From positions 248,001 through 312,000 of the forward strand of contig JASANG010000641.1 in NCBI GenBank assembly GCA_030248215.1: a stretch of 64,000 nt of DNA, read 5' to 3'. A program made the translations under genes and the position numbers. The notes below the pieces were generated by a model. That model ran no database searches and had not been told where the DNA came from. It worked only from the letters and a program-made list of their open reading frames with translations. The stretch comes from Enoplolaimus lenunculus (lineage: Eukaryota > Nematoda > Enoplea > Enoplida > Thoracostomopsidae). This document shows positions 59,263 through 64,000 of this stretch, piece by piece (the stretch's first letter is position 1; each line of letters starts with the position of its first letter).

Positions 59263-59914
59263 TATGAAACCATTTGCTAAAAATTGTGTTATCACTCGAT
59301 TTCTTCTAAAATCCGCTGTTTTAGTTTAATACTCCGTTTTTGCAAATCTTCCATCCTTTGTTTTTATAATTTTAACTGTACGCTACGTCATATGGATAAA
59401 AATTAATTGTACTTTTGAATTAATAATGGAACAAAAAGAACACGAGCACAACAGTATTATAAGCATTATCCTAAGCCTAAGCAAATGTACCCAGTGCGCG
59501 TTGAATTTTAGGCCAATTCCTCTCTTGTTTAGTGGTGTATTTTCAAACGATATTTAAAGATTAACAATTCTCAATCCCCTTAAATAAATAAGGTACAGTG
59601 CCCTCTAATATCTTCAAGTTGCAAGCTGTTGTTTAATATAGGTCGCCTAATTAAAGAGGGGCGGTCGGCCAGAAACGCAACGGCCGGCGGGTACATTTTG
59701 TGCCATGGTCCCGCGCGTCAGGTTTCACACAAGTTTTTATGGTTGGCATCATTTACTCTTGATCAAACCGATGAATATCCATTAAAATGAACAAGAATGA
59801 TGTAACCTAACAGGAAATTGGTGGAAAAATATATTTCAACATGGATGCACTCGCAAGGCAGTGATTAGTACATTGTGACTAGATTTACAGACTATACCAA
59901 ATTGTTTTTGTTAA

Positions 59915-60176
59915 CCCTTTCTCACATGAATATTTTATATTTCCCTGACACCTACTGTTATGCTAGGATTCGAACTCCAGTGACTGGAGTGGGTGGCGTA
60001 TACCATCACCACTCAGCTATAGGAGCTTGACGCTCGAGCCCGAGGGGGCTCTCACGTCGTGTGGTGATTTAGTACTATGTATACGTGTTGCAATTGTTAA
60101 ACACGGTGCGATATATACTATTTAACGTATATACACTGCGCTGAGTTGCCAATAGGCAACGCAATGTGAGAAGGGA
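59915..60176. mobile_element. piggyBac-like MITE with a tRNA-like pol III promoter inside
   Basis: The 262-bp element has inverted ends CCCTTTCTCACATGAA and the complement of GCAATGTGAGAAGGGA, flanked on both sides by TTAA (59911-59914 and 60177-60180), the piggyBac target. On the minus strand it carries TAGCTGAGTGG (60009-60019), a perfect A box, and AGTTCGAATCC (59967-59977), a near-perfect B box, at tRNA spacing. Related copies lie at 57065-57260, 62622-62900 and 62905-63090. Confidence 0.72.
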
Positions 60177-62450
60177 TTAATCCAAACACAAAATTTTAGT
60201 TTTTTTTGCATGATACGTTTAGAAGAACTATGTGGACAACCAGAAGTATAAAACAGCAAAATGGATTATGATCCGTGTTCCTTTGAAATTTTGACGTCGC
60301 CGCCAAGGGTGGCATATTCAGACTATTTGAACAACAAACGTCTGAACCGATTGTTTGCATTTTTTACTGTTTAACAGCTTACATAAAACGTCGCGGTAGG
60401 TTGCAGGAGGTTGGGGCTGCAACTGTTGGTGTACTATGAGTTTTTCTGGGTGCAGGTTTAAAATTGGCTTAAAACGGTGATGACTTTGGGAACCCAGCCC
60501 AGCAAAAGAAACTACCTAAAAAGAGTCCGACGGAATTTTTAAACGTAAACATATTGTGTTACAATTATTTGACCACTCTCAAGCCCTGTAGTCACATGAT
60601 ATGCATTTGTTCTTCGTCGCTTCAGTCCCAAACGGATATTTTTAACTAATTTTTTCTCGTTAGTAGAACTATTAAACTTTATGACTCGGGGGTATACCGA
60701 AAGGAGCCGAGAAATACGCTTAATCTACTGTTACGCCCCTTAAAGTAACACTGGCCATTGCGAGGTCTTTCACTCATCATTTTTCGAAAAATTTTGCCAC
60801 GGCGCTGTTCAAAAGAAGACATCAAATTCAAACTCTTCAACACGATCAGCTCAAAACTAAAGATAGTAATAAAAATTGCGCAAAGCTTCACAATTTACAC
60901 AAGGCCAGATCGGGGGGTTCGGTTTGTTGGTTTGGACTTCGTACTTCATCAAATAAGCAATCTGTTGCGACTGTAACGAAGCGATTTAATACTGAAACAA
61001 TGTATACTGTATTATATTAATAAAAGCTTTTTGTCCCTAAGGCGACACACATCAGGCAATCCCACCACTGCACTCAAAATAATATTTCTGATATTTAAGA
61101 AAAAATTTCTTGCATTTAAGAAAGCAAGGTGAACTTGAAAAGTATTTCTGTTATAACAGATAAGTTTTCAATAAAGTTTTGAAATAAAGTCTCAAAATTA
61201 ACGTTTTCCAGTTATTTTTAGAAAAATTGTCTTCAATATCAGAAAAAGTTTTAAGATTTGCCGCAGAAAATACTTTTCTAAATAAAATCAGAAATACTTT
61301 TTTGTGTGTTGTGCTTAAAGTTTATTTAAGTACGAGCACCCGTGGAATGTGGTTTCAATATTGTGATAAACAATTTACAATGTTTACAAGTATTTTTGCA
61401 ACGTCAGTAGTTTTTGTCAAATTGTATTTTTGAACCAGATTTTTTGATCTGTCTTATCGAAAAGCTTACGTACCAAAAATACTTCTTGTACGAAAATACA
61501 TTTGACCGCAGCATAAACACACGTTGCTATATGCAGTACGCGTATACCGCAATTAATATAAATTGTGCAAAATATGAAAATTTTCTCTGTAATTTGGGCA
61601 GTAAGCGCAAAATGTTTAATTAACCAATAATTTTCTTTCTAAGTTTTTTATTTGGTAGCGAAAATGGTTTTTTTTAAAATGACGGTACTCACCAAAATAT
61701 AACTTGAAAAACTTTATTTAGTATAACTTTTAGTTGGACCATTTAGAAATAGTTTCTTATCGACACGACGTCTTTTTACTGAATATTAATGACTATTAGC
61801 GGTTTTAAATGGGCGGTTTAGGAGGGAAGCGTACGCCCCCCCATCAGAAACAATTGTCGCGTTTTTATGAAATTTACATTTCCGCCACCTCGTCCGAAAT
61901 TTCACAATCCGTTACTGTCAATGCCAGTCATAAGCCAAGTGATACTTATGCAGTTTTTTTCGGCTCTTATACACTTTTCGCACATACTACGTTTTTGGTT
62001 AAACTCAGATTTAGGCTCAGGAAAGACTTACTCAGCTACTACATAAACCTAAACTTCAACCTAAAGCCTAAACCGAAGACCCCGGTTGGACGGGCGCAGA
62101 AAATGTACCTGGTACATTGATATAAACTGACACCGCCGCTGACCTTATTCAATGGCTCATAATCTGCCTCTCGCTCACGGGGCAAATTCCCGTAGGCCAC
62201 ATGGCCAGTCCATTGGTGCCTAAACCAAAGTTCGTACCTTAAATGTGGCACAGAAAGTGTACAAAAGCCTTATTTTGAAGATCCGGCTCAATAGGCACAA
62301 GTGTCTACCGATCCGCTTAGCTCCGGAAGAAATTACATTTACGTTTTGTGCTATATTCCTTTCATTATTTGTAGTTACATTTTTGATTTTTATAATCATT
62401 ACACACACCGCGGTCGCATTAATTTTAGAACAATATTTTGCCAAGTAATA

Positions 62451-62555
62451 ATGACAACTGAATTTGATTATATTGTGGTTGGTGCTGGATGCGAAGGCTC
62501 AGCGACCGCGTATCAGTTGGCACGCAGAGGTCATAAAGTGTTACTGCTTGAACAG
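62451..62555 (+). CDS. PIPOX: PIPOX-like exon 1: start codon and FAD-binding loop
   Basis: The ATG at 62451 directly precedes the fold's first strand, as in relatives. Donor GAACAG|GTAAAC in phase 0. An upstream in-frame stop (TAA at 62448) supports this start. Confidence 0.9.
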
Positions 62556-63996
62556 GTAAACATCGATGTATGTTCCATTTTGCATAAGCCTACTGGAAAG
62601 CTTTGTATGTTACAATGTTAATGTTTTATCACATGAATATTTTTCAATTTCATCTCAGATTTATAATTTCATGGTAGTATTCGAACTCCAGTCTCACGGA
62701 TGGGAGGCGTTTACTGTGACTACTAAGGTGTAGGAGCATGACGCTCGAGTCAAAGAAGTTTTAACACTTTTGAGGAGATTTAAAATCCACTCACAGTGCC
62801 TGTATTGCTCGTACATAATTTGTTTTTTATTTCTCATGGTGTACATACTCTTTGATTGGAAAGGGTGGTACATACTATTATTGAAAATTTTCCAACTAAT
62901 TTTTTCTCACATGATCATCAGATTCATCTCAGACTTAATTTCATGGTAACATTCGAACCCCCAGTCTCTCAGGTAGGAGGCGTTCACGATGGACACTCAT
63001 ACGTTTTGTGGTGATTCTACACTGCGTATATAGTTTAAAATTGTTAAACACTGATCACAGGGTCTGTATTGGTCGTATATTCTTTGTATTTAGTTCTTCA
63101 TAGCATAGTTGGCCCATGTATAGAACAAGGCTGGAACAGTGGTACAAGCATATTCCTAAGCCTAAGCTATGCCTAAGCCTAAGCAAAATAGTAAGTCTAA
63201 GGCTTAAACTGACTCTATTAACAGCCCCGCCGGAAAACGATCCGGCCCTGTTCTATACATGGGCGGCATAGTCTTCGAGTGAAGTTCAGTTTTTGGTAGG
63301 TTTTAGTAAAAGTGCTACAGTGCCTACTTTCAAATTATTTTCTGATTACACATAATATTAATTACTAAATTTTGCGCTGTTGGCAAATGGTTAATATCAG
63401 GGCCAGATTAAGGTGATGGGAGGCCTGGGGCCCATAGAGCTAGCAGGCAGGTATCGACCGGATATCCGGTTCCGACATATCGAAATATTAGATATTTTGC
63501 ACCGACTGCAATTCCGGGCAAGTCAGGAATGGACACTGACATTCAGATTGCAACCGGAATTCCCATTAAGATTAGAATTCTGGCTCAAAACGAGTTCCGA
63601 TTCCGATTCCGATTGCACAATCAATGGGAATGGTAATTTTGAAATTTAATTTTAATCTTACTTTTTGTGATACATTGCATAAGTTGACTTACAAGCTGGG
63701 TTGAAAATTTTGCTAGGAAGAGGCCAAAATTTTTCCAAGGTGAGCTGAACACCTCTCATGGTCCCCCTGGACTACGGCCCGCCTTCAAAGTATCCGTCGA
63801 TGTTTCAATTTAATTCCTAATTGTTTTTTGTTTATTGATTATAGTTTTCACTTCCAACAACACGTGGAAGTTCGCATGGTCCAAGCCGAATAACGCGAAG
63901 GGCGTACGAGCAAAACACAGTGTACACTCAAATGATGGAAGATGCGTTTCGTGAATGGGAAAATTTAGAAAAACAAACCAATACTAAATTATACCA
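62451..63996 (+). CDS. PIPOX: Peroxisomal sarcosine oxidase / L-pipecolate oxidase-like, exons 1-2, 3' partial
   Basis: Exon 1 (62451-62555) encodes MTTEFDYIVVGAGCEGSATA and YQLARRGHKVLLLEQ, a Rossmann FAD-binding start with the GxGxxG-type loop and the closing acidic Glu. Exon 2 (63845-63996) encodes FSLPTTRGSSHGPSRITRRA, then AYEQNTVYTQMMEDAFREWE. The RGSSHGxSRIxR motif is the signature of the monomeric sarcosine oxidase/PIPOX group, where the conserved residues contact the covalently bound flavin; human PIPOX has [20 protein letters not shown]. The family oxidises sarcosine and L-pipecolate in peroxisomes. The junction is in phase 0. A donor GTAA at 63997-64000 ends the window, so most of the enzyme and any C-terminal peroxisome signal lie to the right. 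Confidence 0.92.
62622..63090. mobile_element. Two copies of the tRNA-like MITE in the PIPOX intron
   Basis: Copies at 62622-62900 and 62905-63090 each begin with a TCACATGAATATT-like block and carry the inverse B-box stretch TATTCGAACTCCAGTCTC or a near variant. The TTAA flanks and inverted right ends are not clear in these two. Confidence 0.55.
63109..63267. mobile_element. Best-preserved TTAGGC-bearing MITE
   Basis: The ends GCCCATGTATAGAACAAGGC and the inverse of GGCCCTGTTCTATACATGGGC less one base pair closely over about 25 bases. Inside are CCTAAGCCTAAGC runs, that is (TTAGGC)n on the other strand. Flanking GCATAGT on both sides may be a 7-8 bp target duplication, as in hAT elements. 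No ORF. Confidence 0.75.
63445..63690. repeat. Fragments of ACCGGATATCCGG and GTGCAACCGG repeats
   Basis: CAGGTATCGACCGGATATCC resembles the left end at 15588, and ATTGCAACCGGAATTCCCAT with GAGTTCCGATTCCGATTCCG matches the family at 3928-4312. Confidence 0.5.
63845..63996 (+). CDS. PIPOX: PIPOX-like exon 2: RGSSHG flavin motif
   Basis: Acceptor TTGATTATAG, opening in phase 0 with FSLPTTRGSSHG. The likely donor is CCA|GTAA at the right edge, in phase 2. The 1.29-kb intron before it holds two tRNA-like MITE copies, a TTAGGC MITE and part of a GTGCAACCGG repeat. Confidence 0.9.
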
Positions 63997-64000
63997 GTAA

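Larger units (their letters stand above)
57044..62450. other. 5.4-kb region between divergent genes
   Basis: Carries the upstream regions of the MBL-fold gene (-) and the PIPOX-like gene (+). No further gene is supported. It contains TTAGGC-family MITEs (57462-57660, 59065-59262), a CCCGAATAAG fragment, and tRNA-like repeat copies at 57065-57260 and 59915-60176. No core promoter could be assigned with confidence. Confidence 0.65.

Noticed and set aside
61809-62251. ORFs on both strands upstream of the PIPOX-like gene
   Set aside because: They overlap repeat fragments (GTACGCCCCCC end and degenerate TTAGGC-like units) and show no domain.

Overview
The window is AT-rich, intron-containing animal DNA from an invertebrate. 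Four protein-coding genes can be read. Three have recognisable families: a BMP type II receptor, a metallo-beta-lactamase-fold protein of the MBLAC1/SWIP-10 group, and a peroxisomal sarcosine oxidase-like enzyme. The fourth is an unrecognised large protein starting MGNKQS. Short non-autonomous DNA transposons pack the space between and inside the genes. Many of them contain runs of TTAGGC, the nematode telomere hexamer, so a nematode or other ecdysozoan is a reasonable guess, but the phylum cannot be fixed from this window.

Layout. Positions 3-10980 (+) hold a BMPR2-like receptor in 14 exons; its 5' end lies outside the window and its stop is at 10978-10980. Positions 10981-18173 hold no gene, only a GC-rich hairpin region and nested transposons. 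Positions 18174-26965 (-) hold the unrecognised 6-exon gene of about 1919 residues. Positions 26966-47547 hold no gene I can support, but many repeats, including a 31-bp minisatellite of 13 units. Positions 47548-57043 (-) hold a 7-exon gene of about 1698 residues: a signal peptide, a long Gln/Asn-rich region, Cys-rich segments and a C-terminal MBLAC1-like fold. Positions 57044-62450 are repeats, including a piggyBac-like element (TTAA target) that carries a tRNA-like promoter. From 62451 (+) the first two exons of a PIPOX-like gene run to the right edge.

The exon models were built by eye from acceptor and donor signals and from reading-frame phase. In the three longer genes every junction in the model agrees in phase; one junction of the unrecognised gene has a competing donor. 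No operon or shared pathway links the four genes. BMPR2 and the MGNKQS gene converge; the MBL-fold gene and the PIPOX-like gene diverge.

The strongest lead is the MBL-fold gene. Its C-terminal domain keeps the MBLAC1 layout, but six of the seven canonical metal ligands are replaced, three of the His by Arg, and the domain sits at the end of a predicted secreted, low-complexity protein. It looks like an extracellular pseudoenzyme. Other leads are an extra segment of roughly 80 residues in the N-lobe of the BMPR2 kinase, a decayed tandem copy of a BMPR2 tail exon split by repeat insertions, and the TTAGGC-bearing transposon family.
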